Position numbers and translations under genes: made by a program
Assembly: GCF_031932625.1 (NCBI RefSeq)
Contig: NZ_JAVSCK010000002.1
Coordinates: 434,001-498,000 of the forward strand
DNA: 64,000 bases
DNA from: Hwangdonia seohaensis
GTDB taxonomy: Bacteria; Bacteroidota; Bacteroidia; Flavobacteriales; Flavobacteriaceae
Direction: 5' to 3'
In this document: one piece after another, positions 33,922 to 43,210 of the stretch
Numbering within the stretch: position 1 is the first letter of the stretch
How the letters are laid out: the number at the start of each line of letters is the position of its first letter
Notes under the pieces: model-generated
Database searches by the model: none
Told to the model about the DNA's origin: nothing
Seen by the model: the letters and a program-made list of their open reading frames with translations, nothing else

Positions 33922-34989
33922 ATGAATTCGATTACAGCAAATGATTCTACAATTTATTTCAATGAAGCATGTTACATCTCACTGAATGAGCATCTTAAAA
34001 AAAATAATTTTTCCATAATTTTTATTTTGGTAGATGAGAATACGCATGAGCATTGCTTGCCAAATTTTTTAGCAAAACTTGAAACTAATGCCGTTATTGA
34101 AATTATAGAGATAGAAGCTGGCGAGGAACATAAAACCATAGATACTTGTACTGGCGTTTGGGATACGCTTTCTGAATTAAATGCCGACAGGAAAAGTTTA
34201 CTTATAAATGTTGGCGGTGGCGTGGTTACGGATTTAGGCGGTTTTGTGGCATCTACTTTTAAAAGAGGGATTGCCTATATTAATGTGCCGACCTCTTTAC
34301 TATCCATGGTTGACGCCTCTGTTGGCGGTAAAACCGGTGTGGATTTAGGACATTTAAAAAACCAAATTGGCGTAATTAGCACACCCGATTTGGTACTGAT
34401 TGATACGGCTTTTTTGCAAACACTGCCACAAAACCAAATGCGGTCCGGTTTGGCCGAAATGCTAAAACACGGTTTAATTAGTGATGAAAAATATTGGAAT
34501 AAATTTAAGGATTTATCAAAGTTATCGGTTGACAATTTAGACGAATTGATTTACGAATCGGTTATCATTAAAAAGAATGTAGTTGAAGAAGATCCTTTTG
34601 AAAATGGCCTTAGAAAAACATTGAATTTCGGTCATACTCTTGGTCACGCCATAGAATCTTATTTTTTAAGCAATCCCAATAAAAAAGAATTATTGCACGG
34701 TGAGGCCATTATTGTTGGAATGATTTTAGCGAGTTATATTTCCACGGAATTAGTTGGTTTTCCAAGACAAACCACCGAGGAAATCAAAACCCTATTTTTA
34801 AGTTTTTACGAAAAAGTAGACATTGATAAGAGCGAGCATCAAAGCATTATAGACTTATTAAAATACGACAAGAAAAACAACCACGGCAATATAAACTTTG
34901 TGTTGCTTGAAAAAATTGGCGTACCTAAAATTGATTGTTTAGTGGATGATGCTATTATAATTGATGCTTTTGAATTTTATGCGAGTTAA
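33922..34989 (+). CDS. aroB: 3-dehydroquinate synthase
   Basis: 355 residues. The NAD-binding loop is NVGGGVVTDLGGFVASTFKRGI (about 95-116), followed by NVPTSLLSMVDASVGGKTGVDLGHLKNQIG (about 120-149). The zinc ligands are a Glu in RSGLAEMLKHG and His residues in NFGHTLGHAIE and LLHGEAI. It catalyses the second step of the shikimate pathway, closing DAHP to 3-dehydroquinate. The gene stands divergent to proline dehydrogenase and is followed after 65 bases by a small acidic protein gene on the same strand. Confidence 0.97.
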   Translation: MNSITANDSTIYFNEACYISLNEHLKKNNFSIIFILVDENTHEHCLPNFLAKLETNAVIEIIEIEAGEEHKTIDTCTGVWDTLSELNADRKSLLINVGGGVVTDLGGFVASTFKRGIAYINVPTSLLSMVDASVGGKTGVDLGHLKNQIGVISTPDLVLIDTAFLQTLPQNQMRSGLAEMLKHGLISDEKYWNKFKDLSKLSVDNLDELIYESVIIKKNVVEEDPFENGLRKTLNFGHTLGHAIESYFLSNPNKKELLHGEAIIVGMILASYISTELVGFPRQTTEEIKTLFLSFYEKVDIDKSEHQSIIDLLKYDKKNNHGNINFVLLEKIGVPKIDCLVDDAIIIDAFEFYAS

Positions 34990-35054
34990 ATATATTTTTT
35001 TGTAATTTTATAACTATTGCAACTTAATTTAATTATCAATTAAATTTTTTAATT

Positions 35055-35354
35055 ATGAAAAGGATTATAGTTGATTACAAAAAACTAACTCCGGAAGTTT
35101 TAAATCTTTTGACTGAAAAATTTCCAGATGGCTACGGAGACGACGACATTATTACTTTTGATAACCACAGAAACGAAATAATTGAAGCCATTGAAGTTAA
35201 AACACCAGATGCTATTTATTTAGTAAAAGTGAGCAGTAAACTGCATTACACGATGACTAATTTTGATAACGATAATATTGAGGTGGACGATTTAGGCAAT
35301 GTTATAATTGATGATGCGATTGAACCAACTATCTTTGAAGACGAAGAGGAATAA
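35055..35354 (+). CDS. Small acidic conserved protein, unknown function
   Basis: 99 residues, strongly acidic at the C-terminus (DDLGNVIIDDAIEPTIFEDEEE), with no signal peptide or membrane segment. The N-terminal part (MKRIIVDYKKLTPEVLNLLT) looks like a folded alpha/beta domain. It has the feel of a conserved flavobacterial housekeeping protein, but I recognise no family function. It sits 65 bases downstream of aroB, so it may be cotranscribed. Confidence 0.75.
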   Translation: MKRIIVDYKKLTPEVLNLLTEKFPDGYGDDDIITFDNHRNEIIEAIEVKTPDAIYLVKVSSKLHYTMTNFDNDNIEVDDLGNVIIDDAIEPTIFEDEEE

Positions 35355-35499
35355 ACCACCTCTGGGTCAGCACACGAGGTATTAAAACTCCAAAATCACA
35401 AAAACTAAATTCAAAAAAAAGAACGCAGATATAAGCGTTGAAGTATTAAATTTTAATAATTAAACCCCATTTTCTTTTTAAACAAACCTACTTTAAATC

Positions 35500-36246
35500 A
35501 TGTTCCATTTTTTTTCTAAAAAAGTATTCCTTAAAGATTTATTAGAAGGTTTTGTTGATATACATTCCCATATTTTACCGGGAATAGACGACGGCGCAAA
35601 AGATACTTCAGAATCCAAAGAATTAATTAAAGGCTTGCAAGCTTTGGGCGTTAAGCAATTTATGCCCACGCCCCATGTGATGCAGGATTTTTATCCAAAT
35701 ACGGATGAAACTATTGGTGATGCTTATCAGAAATTATTGAGCGCCTTGGATCCTAAATTACTTTCTGAAATTACAATCAATCCTGCTGCAGAATATATGT
35801 TGGATGATAATTTTCAAAAGCAATTAGAAACCCAGGAACTATTTACGCTCAAGGGAAACTATTTGCTAATTGAGATGTCTTATTTTCAGCCACCGATTAA
35901 TTTGGAAGAAATCATTTTTAAAATCAAAAGCAAGGGTTATCTGCCTATATTGGCACATCCGGAGCGCTATTCGTTTTATCACGACACCAAAGATTATTAT
36001 TTAAAATTGAAACAGTTAGGGTGTTTTTTTCAACTGAACCTATTGTCGTTAAGTGACCATTATGGCAAAAATGTAGAGAAAACAGCACATTATTTAATTG
36101 AAGAACAGCTGATAGATTTCGTAGCAACGGACACCCACAATGCTTTTCATATAAAAAAGCTTTCCAACTTAACTCTTAACAAGAATTTAGCTAAAAAGCT
36201 TTCTGATATTATTGAGAAAACATGTAAAACGTTTTCGGTAATTTAA
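35500..36246 (+). CDS. CpsB/YwqE-type PHP-fold tyrosine-protein phosphatase
   Basis: 248 residues. The PHP-fold metal motif FVDIHSHILPGIDDGAKD lies at about 17-34. Further ligands appear in MPTPHVMQDFYPN, NPAAEYMLD, PILAHPERY and FVATDTHN. This class dephosphorylates the tyrosine cluster of Wzc-type kinases in capsule control. The wzc-like gene is the immediate convergent neighbour, and the two share the four bases TTAA as overlapping stop codons. The functional pairing is therefore inferred from both sequence and position. Confidence 0.93.
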   Translation: MFHFFSKKVFLKDLLEGFVDIHSHILPGIDDGAKDTSESKELIKGLQALGVKQFMPTPHVMQDFYPNTDETIGDAYQKLLSALDPKLLSEITINPAAEYMLDDNFQKQLETQELFTLKGNYLLIEMSYFQPPINLEEIIFKIKSKGYLPILAHPERYSFYHDTKDYYLKLKQLGCFFQLNLLSLSDHYGKNVEKTAHYLIEEQLIDFVATDTHNAFHIKKLSNLTLNKNLAKKLSDIIEKTCKTFSVI

Positions 36247-38615
36247 GCTCGTTTTCTAAAAAAACCTTTCTTTTCCTTAGCACCGTAGTAGCCGTATTGC
36301 GCACCGTAGCCAAAGTTGGACTGTTTCACATCGTTAACTACAAGCATCATGCCGTTAAGTTTCCTTTCTGCGTGTAATTCCTTGGCAAAGTTTAAGATGC
36401 GTTTTTCGGTATAGCCCGCACGTGTTAAGTAAATAGTGTGTCCTGCATATTGGCTAAACAATAACGTATCGGTCACTAACATAGCTGGAGCTGTATCAAC
36501 GATAACATAATCGTATTGTTCTGAAACCTCGTCAAATAGTGGCTTCATCCTATCACTCATCAATAATTCTGCAGGATTTGGTGGTACTTTACCCGATAAT
36601 AAAATATCAACTTTATTACCATTTATTTCATATGTGTTTATGGCTTCATTGGTAGTTACAGATTTATCAACCAGATATTCTGTTAGTCCAACTTTTGCCA
36701 AATCGTCTTTCTTTTTTCCTTCAAGCCCCATAAGTAATTTAGGATTCCTAATATCGGCACCTATTAACAATACCTTCTTATTGGTATTAGCAAGTGTAAG
36801 TGCCATATTCATACTAAAAAAAGATTTTCCTTCACCATTGATGGTGGATGTAACAAAAACCACATTATTATAATTATCTACTTTTCTTGATCGTTTAATG
36901 TAATCAAAATTTGTTCTTATTATTCTAAATGATTCGGATAGTATAGAACGGTCATTTCTTTCAACTAAAACCTTATTGGCTTTTATCTTAGGAATTTCAC
37001 CTAAAATTGTAATGTTATTTACGTCTCTTTTTAAATCTTCTTTGTTATGTATTCTTGTATCTAATAAGTCTGAAACATAAATAACCCCAAATGGCAATAG
37101 AAACCCTAGAAACATGGCGCCAATATAAATCATTTTGGTATCTGGGAAAACTGGCTTACCAATGGCATAGGCACTATCTATAACTTTTAAATTTGGTGAT
37201 GTAGATGTTTGGGAAATTATAGCTTCTTCTCTTTTTTGTAATAAGTATAAGTAAATGGACTCCTTAATGCCTTGTTTGCGTTCAATAGAGCGCAATTTAC
37301 TTTGTTGACCAGGAACAGCGGTTATTTTAGAATTAATCCTGTTAGATTGATTCTCTAAACTGTTAAGTTGAATTCTATAAGATTTCTTTGAGTTTTCTAC
37401 GCTATTCTTTAAATCTTGTTTAATCCCGTTTAAAGATTGCTCAAACTGAATAACCGTTTGATTTTTTTTGCCTGCACCAATCTCCAAAAGCGTTTTACGT
37501 CTTTGAATTAATTCGTTATACTTTAAAGATAGTGCACTAATAGAAGGGTCTCCCGCACCCAAGTTAGACGGTATGGCATCGAAAGAATCGTCGTTTAATG
37601 ATTCGCTAACAGAGTTAAGCAAACGCATTTGGGTCATAGCCGCATCCAATTGTTGTTCGTTTTGCGCGCTGGTTGACATAAATAATCCGGCTTCAGATGC
37701 TACATCAGTTATTTTATTACCAGTTTTAAATCTTACAATGCTACTGTCTACACTCATTAAATCTTCTGCAATTAACTCAACACGCTCATCTATTAATTTT
37801 GCGGTATTTATAGATTTAAGGTTCTTTTTTTCTAAGGTTGAAATATTATACTGTTCTATGAGAAAGTCCAAAATTTCCATAGCCTTTGACTGAACCGGAT
37901 CGGTTATTCTAATTATAAGCACCTTTGAGGATTTTGAATAAGGTTCAATTGAAATCTTTCTTTTTAGTCTAGCTGAAACTGATTCAACCGGTGTTAATTT
38001 TACTCTAATAGATTTGCCAACATATTTTTTTACATTGGTTTTTGGTGTAATGATCATCCCTTCAAAAGGTGTTGGTATTGTTTCGCCAAAATCAACTTTT
38101 TTAGGAGTATCATCTTCTGAAACCCTATAGTTAAATTCTGTCTCAGAGGTTATATCGATAAAAAAATTATAGCTGGTTTTGCTTATAATAGAATCCGTTG
38201 CAATAAAGTCAATCGTTATTGGTGAGCTTTTATATAATTCAGACTCGTATATTCTTCCTCTTGTAAAATACTGGACGTTCAAACCTAGGCTTTTTACAAT
38301 ATTCTGCATAAAGCTTCTAGAAGCAATCACTTGAATTTCATCTTCAACTGCAGCCTCTTCCTTTTCTACGAATATTGAAAGATCCTTAAAGGCACCCGCT
38401 CCCGAACTTCCCTCAGAATCACTTGTTATCATGATTTTTGAATATGCAGCGTATTCAGGTGTTGTGTACCTAAGATATATAAATGCTGAAAAAAGAAAAA
38501 TCAATATACTTAGTAAAAACCATTTCCATTGTTTTACGTATATGGAAATTGTTTTTTTTAAATTAAATCCTTCAGAATCAATTTCGTTATCAATTTTATT
38601 ATCATTTGTAATCAT
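36243..38615 (-). CDS. Wzc-like polysaccharide co-polymerase and tyrosine autokinase
   Basis: 790 residues. The N-terminal Wzz domain lies between two membrane helices (about 31-50 and 505-525), with a large periplasmic coiled-coil region between. The C-terminal BY-kinase domain shows Walker A VTSTINGEGKSFFSMNMAL, Walker A' VLLIGADIRNP and Walker B YVIVDTAPAMLVTD. A tail Tyr cluster (GYGAQYGYYG) is followed by basic residues. Autophosphorylation of that cluster normally cycles with the phosphatase to control chain length and export. It is the last gene of the pglE-pglF-wza-wzc operon. Confidence 0.95.
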   Translation of the reverse strand: MITNDNKIDNEIDSEGFNLKKTISIYVKQWKWFLLSILIFLFSAFIYLRYTTPEYAAYSKIMITSDSEGSSGAGAFKDLSIFVEKEEAAVEDEIQVIASRSFMQNIVKSLGLNVQYFTRGRIYESELYKSSPITIDFIATDSIISKTSYNFFIDITSETEFNYRVSEDDTPKKVDFGETIPTPFEGMIITPKTNVKKYVGKSIRVKLTPVESVSARLKRKISIEPYSKSSKVLIIRITDPVQSKAMEILDFLIEQYNISTLEKKNLKSINTAKLIDERVELIAEDLMSVDSSIVRFKTGNKITDVASEAGLFMSTSAQNEQQLDAAMTQMRLLNSVSESLNDDSFDAIPSNLGAGDPSISALSLKYNELIQRRKTLLEIGAGKKNQTVIQFEQSLNGIKQDLKNSVENSKKSYRIQLNSLENQSNRINSKITAVPGQQSKLRSIERKQGIKESIYLYLLQKREEAIISQTSTSPNLKVIDSAYAIGKPVFPDTKMIYIGAMFLGFLLPFGVIYVSDLLDTRIHNKEDLKRDVNNITILGEIPKIKANKVLVERNDRSILSESFRIIRTNFDYIKRSRKVDNYNNVVFVTSTINGEGKSFFSMNMALTLANTNKKVLLIGADIRNPKLLMGLEGKKKDDLAKVGLTEYLVDKSVTTNEAINTYEINGNKVDILLSGKVPPNPAELLMSDRMKPLFDEVSEQYDYVIVDTAPAMLVTDTLLFSQYAGHTIYLTRAGYTEKRILNFAKELHAERKLNGMMLVVNDVKQSNFGYGAQYGYYGAKEKKGFFRKRA

Positions 38616-38619
38616 AAAA

Positions 38620-39426
38620 TCAGTTTCTTCGAGTTACAAAAATAAGTGCTGTGGTTAAAATAAAGGAGGTAATGCTAATAATTGTGCCTATTCTAGTATC
38701 TCCAGAAGCAGAACTAACAGCTGAATTGTTCGGTTCAACATACACAATATCATTTTGAGTTAAATAATATACCGGAGAATTAAAAACTTCCTTTGTTGTT
38801 AAATCTATATAAGTTATAGTTTTCGTGCCATTAAAATCTCGAATTACCATAACATTGTCCCTTCTCCCTTTTATGGTTAAGTCGCCCGCCATACCTAATG
38901 CTTCTATTATAGATACACGCTCACCGGTTATTGGATAAACCCCGGGAGACCTAACTTCTCCAGAAATAGTAACTCTAAAGTTTAGAACCCGCATTATTAT
39001 TACCGGATCAGTAAGCAATTCGCCTTGAGCAAATTTTTCTTTAAATAGGTTTTTGGCCTCTTCAATGGTTAAGCCCACCAACTTTACTTTACCGAGTACA
39101 GGAAAATCAATATTGCCATCAACATCTATAAGATAATCTACGAAATTAGCGGAACCGGAACCTCCTTGCCTTACTAAATTAAAAGGTGTTGCTGGATCTA
39201 TAATGGTGCCTTCAGGGGTAGTAGCTGTCATAACAGAGACATAAATGCTCACTATGTCCCCTATTTTTAGCTTTGCTCTAAACGTGTCCGTATCTACTAT
39301 GGTCTCGAAGTTTTTTGCGTTTTGAAAATAAACAATTTCTTTTTTTCCAACGCAAGAAGACAAAAATACAGATACAATTATAAAGCCAATTATCTTTAGG
39401 TTATTTTTTAACTTAGATATTATCAT
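38620..39426 (-). CDS. Wza-like outer-membrane polysaccharide export lipoprotein
   Basis: 268 residues. The signal peptide ends in FLSSC with lipidated Cys (about residue 25). The polysaccharide export (PES/BexD) domain shows AKLKIGDIVSIYVSVM, then an SLBB domain with FRVTISGEVRSPGVYPITGERVSIIEALGMAGDLT. A final hydrophobic segment (IISITSFILTTALIFV) may be the outer-membrane-spanning helix. It would form the export pore. It ends four bases before wzc. Confidence 0.95.
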   Translation of the reverse strand: MIISKLKNNLKIIGFIIVSVFLSSCVGKKEIVYFQNAKNFETIVDTDTFRAKLKIGDIVSIYVSVMTATTPEGTIIDPATPFNLVRQGGSGSANFVDYLIDVDGNIDFPVLGKVKLVGLTIEEAKNLFKEKFAQGELLTDPVIIMRVLNFRVTISGEVRSPGVYPITGERVSIIEALGMAGDLTIKGRRDNVMVIRDFNGTKTITYIDLTTKEVFNSPVYYLTQNDIVYVEPNNSAVSSASGDTRIGTIISITSFILTTALIFVTRRN

Positions 39427-39467
39427 TTTAATTTAAATTTGGGGTGTAAGCAAAAACTAATATTTAA

Positions 39468-41423
39468 TTACAGATTAATTATAGTTTTGTCTTTTTTCTT
39501 GCCAATATATCCTTTTGCTTTTTTATAAATTTGAACTCTTTTGTCAAATTTCTCGTAATCGGAGTTATTGGATTTATACTCTGGTATTAAGTTTTTCATT
39601 TTCATAACAATATTATTGTTTTGAAAACGGTTTGTTATACAAAGCTCTTCAATATCAGATTTTATTTTACTATACTCTAACTCTCTTGTTTTACTAATCA
39701 TAATTTTTTTATGATATGTCGAAAGTGTATTTTCCCCATTAGCCAATAATTCCTCATAAAGTTTTTCGCCTGGTCTTAATCCGGTAATTTCAATATCAAT
39801 ATCTTCAGGGAATCTTAATCCAGACAATTTAATCATATTTTTAGCAAGATCGTAAATTTTTACAGATTCTCCCATATCGAAAATAAATATTTCACCACCT
39901 TTTCCCATAGTACCGGCCTCTAAAACTAATTGGGAGGCCTCTGGAATAGTCATGAAATAACGCGTTATGTCTTTATGGGTTAAGGTTAATGGCCCACCTT
40001 TTTCTATTTGTTTTTTAAACAATGGGATTACCGATCCATTAGAGCCTAAAACATTTCCAAACCTTGTGGTGATGTATTTAGTTTTACTTTCTTTTTGCAG
40101 ACAACTAATATACATTTCGGCCATTCGTTTAGTGGCACCCATAACACTTGTTGGGTTAACAGCTTTATCAGTAGATACAAATACAAACTTTTTAACGTTG
40201 TAGCGGGATGCCGTATCTGCTAAAAGTTTTGTTCCGTTAACATTTATTTTAATCGCTTCGTAGGGCGACTTTTCCATTAATGGAACGTGTTTGTATGCCG
40301 CCGCATGAAATACCATGGTTGGTTTGTGTTCTTGGAAAACACTGTCAATTCTTAATCCATCTCTAATATCCGCAACAATAGAAGTAATAAAACTTTCTTT
40401 ACCGTTTTGTTTTAAATCCTGTTGTAAATCGTACAATGCAGATTCGGCCTGATCAACCAATATCAATTTTTTTACGTCAAAATTAGATAATTGTTTTACT
40501 ATCTCGCTACCAATTGAACCAGCTGCACCGGTAACCAAAATGGTTTCGCCATTAAACTCATTTAATAAATTTGGGTTGTCTATTTCAATAGGCGCCCTTC
40601 CTAAAAGGTCTTCAATTTGTACTTGTTTTATTTGTTTTGCACTTAACTCACCATTAATCCACTTTTCAATTGGCGGTACTTTGGTTATTTTCACATCTAA
40701 ATCGATCAGACTATCAATCAATTTTAATAAGCTGTTTGTATCTATAGATTGACAGGCTACAACAATTTCATCAATGGCATTGGATACTATATAAGATTTA
40801 GTAACCTTGTTTTTGGGAAAAATAGGAACGCCATTAATGGATTTGCCATTCTTCTTAACATCGTCATCTATAAAACCAACAATACTAAATCTTGAGCTTA
40901 AATTGCTAACCAATGCGTTATAAGTGATTATTCCTGAATCTCCAGCACCATAAATAAGCACCCTTTTTGAAGTTGATAATTTACACTTTATAGATTTGTA
41001 AACCATTTTAAATAACAACCTACTAGAACTTAACGCTACAAAACTCAATAGCGCATGCATTACAATAATGGATAGTGGAATAGTAAATTCTGGAATTACA
41101 TTTGTTATTCTGTTTACCAAAACAAATACAATGGCAAATAAAGACATTAATGTAATGGATTTAAATAAGTTAACAACATCTGTAAACCCCGTGTGCCGAA
41201 TTACACTTTTGAATGAACCTATGGTTAAAAAACTAAAAGTAGCAATAATTAACAAAAAAGGTATTTGTAGTAAAAATTGATTTATATCAAAATCCAAAGT
41301 AAAGTTAAACCTAATAAAATATGTTGCACAAAATGTTAGTAAAACTATGGTTAGGTCTATACCTAGCACTAGCCATTTTGAAGCATACTTTTGTGAATAA
41401 TGTGAAAAGTAATTTTTAATCAT
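39468..41423 (-). CDS. PglF/CapD-like UDP-GlcNAc 4,6-dehydratase (membrane-bound)
   Basis: 651 residues. Four or five N-terminal membrane helices occupy about 18-140. A first nucleotide-binding domain (RVLIYGAGDSGIITYNAL, about 153-170) is followed by the catalytic extended SDR domain with VTGAAGSIGSEIVKQL (about 296-311), HAAAYKHVPLMEKSPYEAIKIN and FVSTDKAVNPTSVMGATKRMAE. It should convert UDP-GlcNAc to UDP-4-keto-6-deoxy-GlcNAc. The product suits the adjacent PglE-like aminotransferase, whose reading frame it overlaps by eight bases. Confidence 0.93.
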   Translation of the reverse strand: MIKNYFSHYSQKYASKWLVLGIDLTIVLLTFCATYFIRFNFTLDFDINQFLLQIPFLLIIATFSFLTIGSFKSVIRHTGFTDVVNLFKSITLMSLFAIVFVLVNRITNVIPEFTIPLSIIVMHALLSFVALSSSRLLFKMVYKSIKCKLSTSKRVLIYGAGDSGIITYNALVSNLSSRFSIVGFIDDDVKKNGKSINGVPIFPKNKVTKSYIVSNAIDEIVVACQSIDTNSLLKLIDSLIDLDVKITKVPPIEKWINGELSAKQIKQVQIEDLLGRAPIEIDNPNLLNEFNGETILVTGAAGSIGSEIVKQLSNFDVKKLILVDQAESALYDLQQDLKQNGKESFITSIVADIRDGLRIDSVFQEHKPTMVFHAAAYKHVPLMEKSPYEAIKINVNGTKLLADTASRYNVKKFVFVSTDKAVNPTSVMGATKRMAEMYISCLQKESKTKYITTRFGNVLGSNGSVIPLFKKQIEKGGPLTLTHKDITRYFMTIPEASQLVLEAGTMGKGGEIFIFDMGESVKIYDLAKNMIKLSGLRFPEDIDIEITGLRPGEKLYEELLANGENTLSTYHKKIMISKTRELEYSKIKSDIEELCITNRFQNNNIVMKMKNLIPEYKSNNSDYEKFDKRVQIYKKAKGYIGKKKDKTIINL

Positions 41424-42549
41424 AAGTTTGAGTTTTTATTATGGCATCCAAAACGCGCTCTAAATCATTTTGAGTTAGGTTTGATCCGCTTGGTAAACAA
41501 AGTCCGTTGTTAAATAATTTTTCAGAGGTACCATCTGTATAAGACAAACAGTCTTTAAAAACAGGCTGAATGTGCATTGGTTTCCACAAGGGCCTGGACT
41601 CAATATCCTCTTCCTGCAGAGCCAATCTTATGGCTTCGCGCATTTTATAAGAATTGGTTTTTATACATGTAATCCATCTATTGCTAAAGAACCCTTCCGG
41701 TTCATCTACAAATTCTATAGCATCAAATTTTGATAAATTTGCTTTATAGTACTTGTAATTTTCTCTTCTAGCTTCTACTCTATCATCAATCACTTCCATT
41801 TGTCCTCTTCCAATACCTGCCAAAACATTGCTCATTCTATAGTTAAATCCTATAGATGAGTGTTCATAATGCGGCGCATTGTCCCTCGCTTGAGTTGATA
41901 AAAAGACGGCTTTATTTTTTAATTCTAAATTTTTCGTTATTAGCGCGCCTCCGCCCGAAGTTGTTATTATTTTATTGCCGTTAAAAGACAAGATTCCCAC
42001 ATCAGCTAATGTTCCGCATGCTTGGTTAAAATAAGTGCTTCCCAAAGCTTCCGCACTATCTTCAATTACAGGAATGTTATATTTTTCAGCAATATCATTT
42101 ATTTCTTTTGCTTTATAAGGCATACCATACAAATGAACAGCTATTATGGCTTTCGGTTTTTTAAATTTTTCAATTCTATCCTTGATAGCAATTTCAAGTA
42201 ATTCCGGAGACATATTCCATGTGTCAGACTCACTATCAATAAAAATTGGAGTGGCACCTTGATATACAATAGGATTTGCAGAAGCTGAAAAAGTAAAACT
42301 TTGACACAAAACCTCGTCTCCCTTAGATACGTCCAACAGTTGTAATGCCAAATGAATGGCAGCAGTACCAGAGCTTAACGCGGCAACTTCATTATGGCCT
42401 CCTAAATAATTCTTTATATCGTTTTCAAAACCATCTACATTGGGCCCCAATGGAGCTATCCAGTTTGTATCGAAAGCTTGATTTACAAATTTCTGCTCTG
42501 AACCTCCCATGTGAGGCGATGATAAATATATCTTAGTCTTGGTTAGCAT
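41416..42549 (-). CDS. PglE-like DegT/DnrJ/EryC1 aminotransferase
   Basis: 377 residues, fold-type I PLP sugar aminotransferase. Motifs are AALSSGTAAIHLALQLL (about 57-73), VIEDSAEALGSTY and the PLP lysine in SFNGNKIITTSGGGAL. The N-terminal YLSSPHMGGSEQKFVNQAFDTNWIAPLG matches PglE/LegC-type enzymes. It should transaminate the 4-keto product of the PglF-like enzyme to UDP-4-amino-4,6-dideoxy-GlcNAc. It is the first gene of the four-gene export operon, facing the epimerase gene across a 661-base divergent region. Confidence 0.93.
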   Translation of the reverse strand: MLTKTKIYLSSPHMGGSEQKFVNQAFDTNWIAPLGPNVDGFENDIKNYLGGHNEVAALSSGTAAIHLALQLLDVSKGDEVLCQSFTFSASANPIVYQGATPIFIDSESDTWNMSPELLEIAIKDRIEKFKKPKAIIAVHLYGMPYKAKEINDIAEKYNIPVIEDSAEALGSTYFNQACGTLADVGILSFNGNKIITTSGGGALITKNLELKNKAVFLSTQARDNAPHYEHSSIGFNYRMSNVLAGIGRGQMEVIDDRVEARRENYKYYKANLSKFDAIEFVDEPEGFFSNRWITCIKTNSYKMREAIRLALQEEDIESRPLWKPMHIQPVFKDCLSYTDGTSEKLFNNGLCLPSGSNLTQNDLERVLDAIIKTQTYD

Positions 42550-43210
42550 TCTTTATTACATTTTAGGCACAACAAGTTAGGGCAGCTTATTAAACAACCT
42601 TTATAAAAAAAAGATAAACGATTTTTGGTGAATCCCTCACATGCAAAAAACAGAATCAATATCATAAATATATAGCTCATTATTGTTGTTTAAAAAAAAA
42701 TAACTTTTTAAAATATATCAATCTAAAGTGAGATTAATATTGAGAGGTTACTATAATGTATTTAAGTTTTATTTTTTTATTAAATCAATGTGCTATTAAT
42801 CAATTCAATTTTTAATTACGCTGTAAATTTAGTGATTGTTTTAATTTAACAACTATGGAGAACGGTTAATTCGCTAAAACAGTAATAAAAATCGGTTAAA
42901 TACATTAACAGATTTCGTTGGTAGTTAAACTATGCACATTATCGATTTTGATATAATCCTTTTTGTGCATTAATTTGCTTAAATGTATAAGTGGTAGGCT
43001 AACTTTCACCATGCCGCTATTTTACAAAAAATACTTTTTTTTAAATCTGTAGAATATTATGTGAAATCTTTAATTTAATCGATGTTTTTGGCACAAAATT
43101 GAATTTCATCGGTAAAAACAAGGTATTGATATAATTAGTTAACCACTTTACATTTATTTTTTTCATATTTGCGACGCTATTAATAATTCTAAATCACACC
43201 CCAAATTCAA
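42550..43210. promoter_or_regulatory. Divergent regulatory region of the polysaccharide cluster
   Basis: 661 bases without a gene between two divergent operons, very AT-rich. It contains CATATTTG at 43164-43171 (seven of eight to TAnnTTTG, 40 bases before the epimerase ATG), a likely plus-strand promoter without a good -33. A perfect 7-bp inverted repeat, ATGCACA (42932-42938) and TGTGCAT (42964-42970), could be an operator or hairpin. I found no JUMPstart/ops element, invertible-promoter repeats or open frame. The minus-strand promoter for the PglE-like gene was not identified. Confidence 0.4.

Noticed and set aside
42960..43030. GGTAG-containing sequence resembling a JUMPstart/ops element upstream of the polysaccharide operon
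   Set aside because: Only five bases match, with no surrounding JUMPstart context, and the ops-RfaH system is not expected in Bacteroidota.
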